In this document: positions 52,530 through 64,000 of the stretch, one piece after another | Layout of the letters: every line of letters starts with the position of its first letter | How positions within the stretch are numbered: position 1 is the stretch's first letter | Source: Enchytraeus crypticus | Taxonomy: Eukaryota > Annelida > Clitellata > Enchytraeida > Enchytraeidae | Assembly (NCBI GenBank): GCA_905160935.1 | Contig: CAJHZI010000308.1 | Coordinates: forward strand, 137,001 to 201,000 | Length of the DNA: 64,000 nucleotides | Direction: 5' to 3' | The notes under the pieces: model-generated | Told to the model about the DNA's origin: nothing | The model's database searches: none | Seen by the model: the letters and a program-made list of their open reading frames with translations, nothing else | Program-made: the position numbers and the translations under genes

Positions 52530-53827
52530 TAGATATGGGAAATTTATGAATTTCCAGAGTTCGGGTTCGGTTCGGTTCTTTGAAAATGAAAGTTCGAACT
52601 TTGAAAATGAAAGTTCGTACTTTGAAAATGAAATAATATTGCAATTGTGTAACTTTACTTATAATAATCATGGTTATGACAAACATGCTTACAATGCTTT
52701 ATGCTTAAAAATTAATTAAGTCATAATAGCTTCCACATTTTTCAGCTGGGTAAAAATATGAGAATGGAAAAAGGAGAGAAGTGGTATTTATTCCTGTACA
52801 TTTCTTAAAATATTGTTTTTTTCAACAAATGTTCATAATATAGATAATTAGCTTTATTATTGTATCTGAAATATTTTCCTTGATTAAAACGAACAAATAG
52901 AATGCTTCAGCAATTTTTAAATTTTTATTGTCACTATAGGCCTATGTAGTAGATACGTTTATAATTAAGTGGAAATGTCTTGGCTAAAATTTGATCCAAT
53001 ATGTCAGAGACAAAGTGCAATTTAGTAACATAAAAATGTCAAATAAAGATGATTTAGTAAACACGTGTACTACCATAGAAAAATGATCATAATATACACC
53101 GTTTGCTATCAACTGACCAGTAATAAGCTTCATAATTTGCCATAGGATTTCAAATTTTAAACTCTCAGATCAACTATGAAGTTAAGCAAATAGTTATGAA
53201 ATTATTACATTGCTATGGTGCAAAAATTATTTACTCCAGATTGACTTAACACATATAGAATGTCATGTAATTATAATTATTTGTAAATCTGGCTGCAAAA
53301 ATAATAAGGTAGTACACTAAAATTAGAAAAAAATCATAATTTGAATTTAACAAGAACAAATCCACCTAGATTGAGTCAAGCATTTTCAGATGTTTATGGG
53401 ATACTCTCATTACTTTTGTCTCTTTGATGTGAATTTTCATTCCATATTTCAATGCCGTATCATTCAGACTATCCATTATCTTCTGTAGGCCCGTCTCGCT
53501 TTCCGCTACCATTCCTTTCTACCGCTACCATTTTAAAATTTGTGTCGGAACCAGCCTTACCTGAATATATGCTGTTAGATACTGTAACACATGTAAATGC
53601 AAAAACTAATATATAGGGCCTATTTGCATTGTTCTTACTATCATTATTTAATGTCAGGCTGGTGAAGAAGAAAGGAACTCCAAGATTTTGGTTCAGTTCG
53701 GTTTGGACGAAGTCTGGGTTCGGGTTCAGTTCGGGTTCGGCCAGAGTCTGGGTTCGGGTTCGGTTCGGTTCGGTCAAAATTCTAGATTTTAGGGTTCGGT
53801 TTGGATTCGGTTCGATTCCCATGTCTA
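52530..53827. mobile_element. hAT-like non-autonomous element, copy 2
   Basis: The ends are TAGATATGGGAAAT and the inverse of TAGACATGGGAAT, with a perfect 8-bp duplication atataaat (52522-52529 and 53828-53835). The interior is colinear with 15417-16948, including the antisense RT piece. The TTCGG arrays are shorter. The independent target sites show that the two copies moved separately. Confidence 0.88.
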
Positions 53828-53919
53828 ATATAAATATTCGTCATAACCTATTTAATAAAACAATTCTTTAATTCATTCGTTGCAAATATTATTGCAAAAC
53901 AATAATAATTAGGCTAATT

Positions 53920-54235
53920 GATCGATCTCTCGATTATTTCGCTTCGGTTAATTTATTCACCAAAAGTTCCAAAGATTCTCATATCATTCGGCAGATGTTC
54001 ATTCTCTAATTACTCAGCATCCACTATTTGGTACTCTCTACCTACTAGTTTTGTTCTTTTTTTGCAACTTTCTTTGACAGGCGCGGGACACCTCTCTTTT
54101 CACCATAGATACATTTTATCTATCCTAACCATTTTGTTTATCGCCGGACCGGTTACATTTTGGACCTTACTTCTCTTTCTTAGAGTGTCTTAAAATCTCT
54201 ACCTTTTGTCATGAACCGACAATGTAGTGAGGAAG
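53920..54235 (+). mobile_element. LINE family C 3' fragment
   Basis: PKVPKILISFGRCSFSNYSA and 'LFIAGPVTF'-like frames parallel 35930-36180 (PNMLTSLDRRSFSYLAPT). 5'-truncated and decayed. Confidence 0.55.
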
Positions 54236-54354
54236 GCGTGGAACTTGCTCGAAGTAAATTAATTTCTTAGGTCTGCCAAGGCTGATTTAATGGAACTCCC
54301 TACTGTTTAGTGTCAAGGATATATTCTTGGCCTTTATAAAATTCATGAGTGTCT

Positions 54355-54690
54355 TAAATAGTTCAGTGGCTGGATCCAGTGGCTATGTCGGTAAAATATC
54401 CGACCTCGGATCAGTCCGTGAGGGATACAAATCCTGGGCTCGCCCGTTTCTGATAGCGCATTTGAGAGATGAAACGGACGTTAACATTGGCTGTAAAGCT
54501 AGCTTTATGTGTTAGATAATGTCTAGAAACTTTTTAATGGCCATTCACGAAGTCCTATATCCAGATAGATCTGATCGGAGAGTAAAATGTCGGACATTCA
54601 CAGGATCGGTAAACTTGATAATTAACTGAACTATCCAATGGTTAAAAGTGTGGCATTAAAATGATAGCTTTCATCATAAAATATATGTGA
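54355..54690 (+). repeat. composite SINE (family 1 head, family 2 tail)
   Basis: The head at 54355-54510 has TGGCTATGTCGGTAAAATAT and 'ggatacaaatcctgggctcgccc'. The tail at 54550-54690 matches that at 12040-12150 of the family 2 copy. So the two families share a body, or this is one inserted in the other. Confidence 0.65.
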
Positions 54691-54699
54691 TAATTCACT

Positions 54700-55175
54700 G
54701 TAATTAATTATTTGTGTTTAGCACGCAACATCTCAATTCATTTTCCAACAAGGTTAATATTTAAGCATCATTGAAGTTTTTAGTTAAATACTAAGTCATT
54801 TGCTCCATTTTCAGCTTATTTTAGAAAGTATAAAGAAATTAGAGAAATCTTTAACAGATTTTTCTTATAAAGAGATGTTCATAATGTTTAGCTGTTCAGT
54901 TTTGTATTTTATTTTTAGAGTTTTATGGCGATCTTGTTGACAGTTCTGCGAATATCTGAGCAGTATTACTTAGATTCACCATATTTGCTCCTGCTTTATC
55001 CCATCACCCCCTCCAGACTACTCACTCTCTCCTTCTTGTGGTTGTGGTTTAACAATTAGTGTACACGAGTGGAGTATTTCAACGAACAGCAGCAAAAAAC
55101 CAACATGTGTGATAGCAAACAATAGTAATATCATTAGCATGTACTAGTGGAGTCGTTCTGTTGTAAGATATAAGC

Positions 55176-55211
<36 letters not shown>

Positions 55212-56075
55212 CAGAAAGAAAGAGAGATCTTGATATATCTTGAAGATATAGAAAGATGATGGATATATCTGGACGATGATGATGATGATGATGATGCCGA
55301 CGACGACGACGACGACGGCGATGACGATGATGAAGATGACGATGATAATGATTTTATAAAATATTTTCATAAAATTTGCAGGATATACGCAGAAATTCCT
55401 CCTCTAGAAGCTCCGTAAATTGTGTAGAGATATTTTGAATTTTCTTAAAGTTATTGAGATTTCGCTAGGGGATTATTTTTTTTTTTTTTTTTTGTAGTTC
55501 ACGTGGACATTTATGTTTTTCTACTATTTGTTTACAATATGTCAATATGTTTTAGTTTTTTAGATGCCCTTAATGCACAACATGATGTCTGCCATGGGAC
55601 AAATCTAAGTGTTGGTGGCAAAGCTCTTCGCTTTCTTCTTAGCTTTTCCGCGCTTTTGCCATTCTTACATTTCTTATATTTTATAATGGTTCTCAATGAC
55701 CTTATTAGTGGCTGCTAATCTTCCATATTCATAGAATGCTAATAGTAAAATTTAGGCCTATCTTTTGCTCCAGAATGTTATTTATAGTTCTAGACCTCTG
55801 AAGATACCGCTGATTTGAAAGTCATTCACAAACTTCAACCTTGTTTCATGTGATTTCAACCAGCTACAGAAAGTATCTAAGGTAAAAGTATCTACCTGTA
55901 GATAGGCTACGTATGTAGATATGAAAACGTATCTAGTATCTAGATAATTTTCAGGTGATTATCTAATGTCTATATCTAGATACAATCAAAAAAAGTATTG
56001 TATTATTTTGCTCATTACAGATACTAGATATTTTGAATATGTCTCGTGGTGACATTATGTACATTGTAGAGGCAG
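54700..56075. other. no gene; simple repeats
   Basis: GA tract at 55180-55225, GAT/GAC trinucleotides at 55268-55350 and a T run at 55478-55493. 55880-56040 has repeated 'tatctaga..' words. Nothing coding was recognised. Confidence 0.45.
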
Positions 56076-56079
56076 AAAC

Positions 56080-57171
56080 AATAATAATAATAATAAAGAT
56101 TTAACGTCCGTTTCCTCATACAAGGATGCTGCCCATCACATGTCACCACAAATCGATTCACCCCAAACGATCAGAAAAACATGTGCTGCAGAGAAATAAA
56201 AAGTTCCTAAACAGTGCCGGTCCGGTGATCCAAAAAACAGAAAAGTCTATGTTGGGAAGAGATGTGTTTTCAACCTACAACGGAAAGTGGAATTAGTAGA
56301 ACATGAGCGAAGATTAGGACGCAGAGAGTTCCAAACAGTAGGAGCGGAGAAAGAAAATGTTAACAGAGCAATGTTATACTTAATTCTTTGAAACACAGGC
56401 AGTCAATGCATTATTAAGCAAGAAACTAGAGGTGGCCTGAAGCCTTGAGGGTCGACAGACAACACGTGCTAGAGAATTCTAAACGCGTTGCAAACGCATC
56501 AGACAAGGAGAAGGTAAGCCATCAAGCAAAGAATTGCAGTAGTCAAGTTTAGAATGAACTATTGAGTTAGCAAGAATTATGGATGAATTGTTATCAAGAG
56601 ATGACCGTATCTGCTGATTTGACAGATCTGGAAGAAAGATGAACGACAGACAGATGAGATATCAGATTTGAAGTCAAGATTTTCATCAAATATGACACCA
56701 AGGTTTTTAGCCTCGGGAGTAGGAGTGAGAGCAAGATTTTGAAAAAAGATGGATGAATTGGCTACTTTGGTTCTTTGCTCGGGTGCCGATTAAAATATAT
56801 TCGGTTTTAGACGGATTGACATTGAGATGATTGCAACAAAACCATGAATAAACTTTGTCAAGAACAAATGAAAGGTATTGCAATTTCAAATCAGAATCTG
56901 AGCTAGAAAATGAGATGTGCGGCTGAGTATCATCAGCATAGAAGTGAAATTTTATTGCAGCATTGTCTAAAACATAGCTGAGTGGGGTAGGGTTTAGGGG
57001 AAAAAATAAAGGTCCAAGTACAGATCCATGGGGCACACCACGAAGAAGTGGAAGTTCAGGAGAGCGTTCATTATCTATAATAACAGATTGAGTGTGACCA
57101 GAAAGATAGGAGGAGATCAGATACAAAGCAGAGTCAGAGATACAATCCAATGACCAATCCAGAGTAAACAC
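56080..57171 (-). mobile_element. 5'-truncated LINE family C, minus
   Basis: 56707-57171 encodes SSYLSGHTQSV, LRGVPHGSVLGPLFFPLNPT, IKFHFYADDTQ (catalytic Asp pair) and LDKVYSWFCCNHLNVNPSKT. The usual PQGS is PHGS. The rest down to 56100 holds the C-terminal and UTR ('taacgtccgtttcctcat'), with (AAT)n at the 3' end near 56083. Confidence 0.85.
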
Positions 57172-58464
57172 TCGTAGATACTATTTCTCTATTAGAGTCT
57201 GTGAACCCTCGAACTCATTACCAGACTCTGTGGTTACGACAAATAGTGTTAATTTAAGTGCAATTTAGATAAACTTGACTTTAATAAATATTTAATTTTT
57301 ATAGTTTAGCATATACCTATTTTTTAGCAATAACGTAACCATTAAAATGTTGTAAATGCAATGATATTGTAACGATGCTGAAATCTTTTATTATTTTATT
57401 CTCTTATTAGGGCACATGTTAGAGTCTTCGAACCCTTGTGTCCTTTTCATTTCATGTGAATTGCTGTATTTTGTGAGACTTCTCTAGCTCTATTGTGTGA
57501 AATGATTGAATCATTTAAATAAATAAATAACTAAACCATGAGCTATTGCTATTCGTCTGTTTATCTCTTTGTCACATTTTCCATTTTGGTGACAAGTGTA
57601 AAATATATGACAGCTTCTACTTGCTTTATGATTGTTTTGATTTAGCCTACAATTTTGGTCGAGCAAAGTTGTGGCGCTTCTTGGTTGTTCTTGCTGTCAT
57701 GCACTCTTGTTTTCTTCATGTTAATAGATTGCTAGCTTCACTATGAAATGTTATAGTATCCCTCATTTTTTGAAGATTATCTCGTGAGTCCGCATATACA
57801 TGTACCTTATAAGCCAGCAATAGAGCAACTATGATGGCCTTTACTAGTGATTTGCTAGTCATACAATTTTCATAAAGTAAGCTATGTCTGTCTAAATCAA
57901 GTCCATTGTATAAATTACACTCAATTTTAGTATATCCTCAATCCCCTGCTGGATCCAAGGAAACAACTAGGATTTTAGAAAACAGAAATGAACTTTGTTT
58001 TATTAAATGAGATTTATTAAAGATTAAAAACAAACACAATTAGGTGCTCGCAAAGTCGTAAGCCTAATATGACTAGTTTGACCTATATTGCAAAATAATT
58101 GGTGAGAAACTGGGCGTACAATCCTATACGTATTTCGTTGTATGTTATAATTCGCAAAGGGGTAATCCGGGAGCTTGAAATTATAATAGACTATAGATAA
58201 TTTTAACTGATGTGTTAACTTTTCTCTTTGAAATATAAGGCAATGAAATGAAAACTGGAGACTACGTTATGGCTGGTTTGATGGTGATTAATTCATGAGC
58301 GTAATCTTAATAGAGTTAGGAATTGTGTTACTAAAAGAAGGAAGCTTTTAATTCTATTTTTAAACATGTTTATTCGGTAAGGTAAGTTAAGCCATTAAAT
58401 CTGTAGTTAAAGCACAACTAAATTCTAACCAGAAGTATTAATAGTGAGAGACCAGATACGACAC

Positions 58465-58526
<62 letters not shown>

Positions 58527-58563
58527 TGTATATATATATTCTGTATATATATATATATATACC

Positions 58564-58612
<49 letters not shown>

Positions 58613-59160
58613 AGAAAGAGTTCTCTAGGTACTCTAGGTATTAGGAAGAGTAATAGGCATACATGAAATATCAACGCTTCTTAATGTGCGATGTTTTTAC
58701 AATCTAGTCTGGTCCTAACACTAGCCTGGAGAACTGTTTACTACTCCAGACACAACCGGTCTACCACATGTTAGCGAGCGTCGACCTTCTTCAAATCAGC
58801 TCTACAATTTCGTCCTGACTCTATGACGCCATATGGATTAACCTGAACTCGGATGACGTTTTGGATTTCTGAACGGATGTAGGCCTATATAGGCTAAAAA
58901 CTCGTATGAGCTTCTTGGTCTCTATTAGCGTAAACCGTGATGAATATACTGTAAGGTGGATTGCGAACTATTAGTCCTGTTGTGAACTTAGCGAAATAGT
59001 CGAATACTCTATAAATGACTGTTATATTTTAAATTCACTATCATAGGCCTATCTATTCATTAGAAGTACTTAGTTATTATTGAATCAATTATAATTTAAA
59101 TATAGTTAGTAATTAATTTACTGGGTTTCGAGGAAAGCTAATAATAGCCTTTAAATAGAT
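57172..59160. other. no gene; microsatellites
   Basis: (TA)n at 58468-58560 and (GA)n at 58565-58620; otherwise unique AT-rich sequence. Confidence 0.45.
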
Positions 59161-59164
59161 CCTT

Positions 59165-59350
59165 GATGATGATGAGTCTAATTCATTCAGTCGAAGCCGA
59201 CTCTTGGACACTTTATGAACTATCTGTCTCCATGTATCACGATTTCTTACTGCCTCCCTCAAATCCGCTATGCTGGTGTTGAGGTCAAATTCTACAGTAT
59301 CAAGCCAACGCGTTCTTTGACGTCCTTTCCTCCTTTTCCACTGACCTGTC
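59165..59350 (-). pseudogene. LINE C-terminal fragment
   Basis: Minus strand reads RRKGRQRTRWLDTVEFDLNT, then REAVRNRDTWRQIVHKVSKS. This is the standard end of many LINE ORF2 proteins (GR.R.RWLD.V..DL ... A.DR..WR). Confidence 0.75.
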
Positions 59351-59514
59351 CTAGTATAATTGAAATAGATCCTTAGTCTTTAATAATAGCCTTTGTAAGA
59401 CTTTTGATACTCAAGCGTACAATTTGTGGTGGGAATTAGATTATCATTCTTTCGAAGGGAAGGCGGATGAGGCGAGCCGTAGGCGTATTATCAATTGAAT
59501 GTTTAATGAATGAA

Positions 59515-59600
59515 AGAATGAATGGAAGAAAGAAAGAAAGAAAGAATGAATGAATGAATGAATAAATGAATGAATAAATAAATGAATGAATGAATATATG
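59515..59600. repeat. (GAAA)n and (GAAT)n tetranucleotides
   Basis: About 20 units, GAAA followed by GAAT/AAAT. Confidence 0.9.
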
Positions 59601-60470
59601 TCAAAAGTCCTAAATTATTACTAGGCTTACTTGATTTGTTTATGTTTGACATTTAGTGAATGAATATACATGTACTCGTATATTTTTAGAGCAGACATGT
59701 AGAAAGGGTTACAAGCATATTCATCAGATCATCTTCGTTTTTGGATAGGCGAATCTATTCATTAAGCCATGAAGTGAACCACAGTTGTTCGCCATATCTA
59801 TAACAAATAGGGCGATATTTTAGGCTTTAAAACTGATAATTATTGACTTATATTTGCAAAATTTGATTTGATTTTGCTTACCAATAAAATCACTGAAGTC
59901 ATTATTTATTAAGTTATAGCTTGCAAAATTAATTCAACTAATGCTACTGAAAATTGTATGTAATGCTACGATTTGTTCTTTCAGTAATAAAAGTCATATA
60001 TGCGATAAATGTCAAATTAACTCCTGAGCTACCTTTCAGTAGCACAGGAGTAACAATAATTATCAGTTAGTTGTCTGACACATATGCATTGTTCTACACA
60101 TATCGATGTTCATTGTTTGACACATATGCCCTGTTCTATAGCTATACCAAAAATTGTCTGAAATAAAATCTTGCAAATAAATGATGAATTGTTATAGTAT
60201 TCGGAGGTTCTAAAAGAATAGTTTGAATATAGTGTTCTATCTCTTACATATTGGACTGTATCCGGAAAAGTTTTGCAAATTGTACTGTGTAGGAATTGAC
60301 TGGATTGCTTACATGTAGAATGCAAGTGAAATTAATTATAACTGAAAACGTTGGCAGATTCTAGATTGTAACACATGTAGTGTAAAATCAAGAAGCAAAA
60401 ATGCGGATCACATACTGAAATGCAGTAGGACAAGTAATTATAAGATCGAGGATATATCAGAGTAAAGACT
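59601..60470. other. no gene recognised; upstream of the 60.5-kb exon
   Basis: AT-rich. The words 'gacacatatgc' repeat at 60076-60130. May hold the promoter of the next exon; no TATA-type box stands out. Confidence 0.35.
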
Positions 60471-60491
60471 GTGAGACTACGCATCGACACC

Positions 60492-61277
60492 ATGACTGCT
60501 CAGTTGAACTCCTCTCATACAAGAGTTCATCACTTCCCCCCATACACTACTCTAACACATCTCATCGTTTATCTCATCATCGTTCAGGGGTGGAGAGGGT
60601 TAAGGGTTTGTCGGGGGCTTGTTTTACCTCCACATTCTTCAAACATTCGTTCTTCATTCTCTCAATCAAATATATTTGTTGATGAAAATAACGATCAGGT
60701 CGTTAATAACCGACAGAACGGATTCCAGGGAGACATTTCTGACTACCTGTACGACGTCAGAGACAGTCCTATTATTATGGATCCTGAACGAAATATGCCA
60801 TATTATTATGATTATAGCGAACATTTAAATCAAATGTCTCCAATTGCTTCTGTTGCTATTCAGTCAACATCTCGGTCACATGATCACGCTAACTCAATCA
60901 CTGATGACGTAATCAGTGACGACAGAAGATTAAGATCTAATGCTATAGAACGCATGCAGGTGTCGAGGCGGCACAGAGACATTCCAGAGAGGCATGCACA
61001 GAGGCAGACTCTTCCAGAACCTGGGCAAAGATATAAATGGCTAGAGGATGAACCAACATACGGCAGGACATTCCACCCTTTCCATTCGGCTGTAATTCCT
61101 AGAAACGGACCGAGGAACGGACCGAGAAACGGAGAGCGTATTACTGGGACACCAACGCGGGGTGTGCCAGTGAATGTCTTAGAAGGAGCTCCGAGGGGCC
61201 AAGCGAGGAGTTGGAGAATGGTGGGAGGGCAAGTGAATACAATTCTAAGAGAGGCCGCTTCGAATGTGGATGCCGCG
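60492..61277 (+). CDS. unassigned coding exon, probably first exon of a new gene
   Basis: Starts at ATG with a good context (acaccATGa) and runs 262 codons to a consensus donor, GCG|gtaagt, at phase 0. An in-frame stop lies upstream at 60441. Features: hydrophobic LIVYLIIV about 30 residues in, possibly a long signal peptide; an acidic, tyrosine-rich part (DISDYLYDV, YYYDYSEHL); basic clusters (RRHRDIPERHAQR); and a threefold PRNG repeat. It ends in a helix-like TILREAASNVDAA. No family was recognised; the last motif faintly recalls the region before animal heme peroxidase domains. Alternatively acceptor cgttcag at 60587 makes it an internal exon, at phase 0, which does not fit the receptor's last exon (phase 2). 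Confidence 0.6.
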
Positions 61278-61555
61278 GTAAGTGTCCTGCAATGTGCAAT
61301 GTTATATTCATGCGTTATATTCATGTGTTTCCTAGATCTTTTCTGAGTCCAACTTATCAAATATCCATAGATATGTTCTAGTTCCTTCGTACTCACATCT
61401 TATGTCATCATCCGAAATTATCAAATGATGATACTAAATTTTCCAAAACTTTCAATTCGTAAATTTATTTCTTTACATTTATAGCCGAGTGTTATTGCTA
61501 CACATTATGGCATATATATCTTACATATCAACACCTTCTTCCTTTGAATCCCAGT
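61278..61555. other. no gene recognised
   Basis: Start of the intron after the coding exon; AT-rich, nothing recognised. Confidence 0.4.
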
Positions 61556-61559
61556 TTAA

Positions 61560-61960
61560 TTCTTCTTCTTCTAGTGCACTGCATAACGGCAGGTTCATGG
61601 CAAATAACTCTTCAACCAATTTAATCCTCAGCCTTCTTTTTCATCTCTATATATGAATTTGTTATCAGATCACCCAGCATCCCATGTCTCGGTCTTCCTC
61701 TAATTCCTTTCCCTTGCATTCTTACTTCTATTACATCCTCCAGAAAACCATCCCCCCACTTATAATATGTCCTATCCAGCTTTTCTTTCTACTTCTTATC
61801 ATAATTATTAACTGTCTATCTGTACCGACTCTTTCAGGAGCTTATTCATTTGTAATTTTTTCAGGCCAACTAATCTTTTCCATTCTTCTCCATAAACACA
61901 TTTCTAACGCCTCTACATATAGTTTCCCAGTTTAATTAATGTTTGGATAATAAAATCTTC
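61560..61960 (-). repeat. LINE family B 3' end, antisense
   Basis: The inverse keeps 'gaggaagaccgagacatggg' and 'gaatggaaaagattagttgg', homologous to the 27.4-27.7 kb piece. Confidence 0.65.
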
Positions 61961-61994
61961 TAGCAATTTCTGGAGCCTAGGCGCTCACCAAAAT

Positions 61995-62100
61995 CCTTTC
62001 TGATGTTGGTTTGAATTTTAGTGCTTTGTCGCCCTTTACAACCGTGCAGTCTACGGCTGGTCTATTTTTCAGCAACCCGGACACAACCCAGGTAACCTTA
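61995..62100 (-). repeat. ~110-bp dispersed repeat, copy 2
   Basis: Partner of 17330-17445. It is open on both strands over the shared block. Confidence 0.6.
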
Positions 62101-64000
62101 AATTACAACACAAAATATTTAAAAGGACATTGCTTCTAAACGTTCTAATTTTGATTTTATTACTTCAGGAATTATTCCTGCTTACGAATTCCCCTTAGAG
62201 AGATCGTATCTCACCGTGTACTACCTATTGGCAGGTCCATGGCATATAAGTCATTCAGTTTTAACTTCGTACCGTTCTTATTCTATATTGACTTCTTTTC
62301 AAGACATTCATCCCCTTCGCCTTCCTGATATGAATTTTCATATTAAACTTTAGTTCAGTAATATTCAGGCCGACCATATTTTTCTAAACACGCTTCGCTA
62401 CTACGAGTAGGCCTACCAATCATACCAAGATCATAGGTAAATCTAAAATGTTTCGTTAGTTACCTTCAATTGTTATTCATTCATTCAATGATATTCATTG
62501 CTTCCATCGTCATTGCCTCTGCGGAAATGTTATATAGAAGTGATTATATGCAACAGCCGTATCTTACTTAACTGTTCTATAAATACCTGTTTCGATATTT
62601 CCTGATAAATTTTGATAATTTACTTTTGATTCTTGCAAAGATTCATAATTAATTCTTTATTTCTCCACTCCACTCCAATTTCTCTCAAAATTTCTTATAT
62701 CTTCACCCAGTTTTCCCTGTCAATAGATTAGCTCTTTTAAAGCTCGATAATAATGTTGTGCATTTTAATAGTGTTTTGCATGTGCCCGTTAATATTTTGC
62801 TTGACGGATTGACAATAATAACACTCAAACTGCTGCTTTCGTTGCATTAACTTTACCAATTGTACTGGACTTTTGCTGACTATTGTTATTGATCTAACTT
62901 TAAAGTTTCGCACATACTGTGTGATATTTCCCTTGCGCCCTTTTCAGTTTTCGTGAGTCCGAATAGGGAAGAATGAATAGGAACCAATTAGATGTAATTA
63001 TATTATTGTACAGGTGCCATAATTGAAAGGCGTTTCATATTTATTTTATACTATATCGTCAGTTTATGGTAAGATGTGGATTTGAGGAATTTAAAAGGCT
63101 TAGGCCTATGCAATCCACCAGAGTAATTAATGTATAGGCCTATCAACTACTGATCTTCTGAATTGTGAGACTGCACATTTATGATGAAGATTTTTTCAGA
63201 GTCTCAAATATTTCTGCGAAATTACGCTGTAAGTTTGCAAAGAACTATGAAAGTACACCGACCAAAGGTATCTTATATTTTCTATATTTGACTATAATCA
63301 AAAAAATTTTCAATAAAATAATTTATAAATCAAGAAAATATGCTTGTAGAAATATGAACATAATTTAACAAAAATCTGAATGACATTGAGTAAATGAAAG
63401 TGCTTACCAATGAATCATCATCATCATCGTCTTCCCTTGACTCTCAGTTTAACTAGAATCAGAAATAGAAAATTTTGTAGCAATTTATGGAGCCTCTGTA
63501 TTCATAAAGTATGGCAAACCAAATGAAGACATTGATTGAATTAAGGGAATTGATGTCAATTTAAATTAATCTGATGAAAGGAAATGAAATGGGATTGAAA
63601 ACATTTCGATATAATGCTACGGAATGGAATTGAAATGCAATTTAAAGTAGGCCTATTGACAAATTTATGAATATGAGTGTGCTATATATAGCTTTAATGA
63701 ATACATTTGGTTCTCTTGACTTTTGCAAAGTATCAATTCACTTGACATATTGCACATGTGTACATGTAGAGTTATGTAAACACTGTTTTACAAATTACAC
63801 GTGCCCTGGGTCAACAACAATGTATAGCATATACGAACGGAATCACTGATTTGCTTCGAGTTTTACATTTCACCAGTCTGCTAACTGGACATATTAGCCG
63901 AAATTTATTAGACAAATTTGTTGACTGAACCAGAAACCTCTGACTATGAAGCACTCATCGGAATGTACTGAGATATAGGAAAAATGTGGTTATGGAGAAA
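62101..64000. other. mostly unrecognised; one LINE trace
   Basis: Around 62640-62720 the inverse matches the family B RT near 45375-45450 ('tttgac.gg.aaactg'). No further exon for the 60.5-kb gene was seen before the window ends. Confidence 0.4.

Noticed and set aside
60588..61277. direct join of the 60.5-kb exon to the receptor's last exon
   Set aside because: The acceptor at 60587 enters at phase 0, but the receptor exon at 14645 leaves at phase 2; an unseen exon would be needed.

Overview
The window reads as AT-rich nuclear DNA from an animal. Coding sequence is split into exons by GT..AG introns, the genes are Ig/fibronectin receptors and cytochrome P450, and the rest is filled with metazoan transposons (LINEs, Penelope-like, mariner, hAT-like), tRNA-derived SINEs and microsatellites. 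Decayed TTAGGG-type repeats fit a deuterostome or lophotrochozoan, but the species cannot be fixed from the sequence.

Layout. (1) 1-14.6 kb, plus strand: the 3' half of a Turtle/IgSF9-type cell-surface receptor. I traced seven exons with matching reading phases: the end of an Ig domain, FN3-1 over two exons, an acidic linker exon, FN3-2 carrying a poly-Q insertion, a transmembrane exon and a short cytoplasmic exon. Its introns hold a mariner element with long inverted arms, SINEs, a dispersed repeat next to exon 3, and a nearly full-length LINE on the minus strand (4.4-8.6 kb). (2) 15.4-17 kb: the first of two related hAT-like elements; the second is at 52.5-53.8 kb. Each has its own perfect 8-bp target duplication. 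(3) 22.3-32.7 kb, minus strand: a cytochrome P450 gene that can be assembled from nine exons into exactly 524 codons including stop. The N-terminal anchor, proline hinge, C-helix WxxxR, I-helix, ExxR, PxRF and heme-cysteine motif are all present, but the usual I-helix threonine is proline. A 13-bp minisatellite with 12 exact AGGTCA half-sites lies just past its 3' end. (4) 33-60 kb: no convincing host gene. There are retroelement pieces: an LINE with a restriction-like endonuclease, split by an inverted-repeat transposon; a Penelope-like element split by a hAT-like element; several 5'-truncated LINEs; SINEs; and long simple repeats. (5) 60.5-61.3 kb, plus strand: a 786-bp coding exon of unknown family with a good start context and a consensus donor. 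It is probably the first exon of a further gene running beyond the window, less likely a late exon of the receptor.

The receptor and P450 have no evident functional link. The P450 gene lies on the opposite strand, either inside a very large receptor intron or just downstream of its end. I found no clear new multi-gene system. The most notable signals are the altered I-helix motif, the AGGTCA array, the hAT-like elements that carry a piece of LINE reverse transcriptase, the nested element insertions, and the unassigned exon at 60.5 kb.
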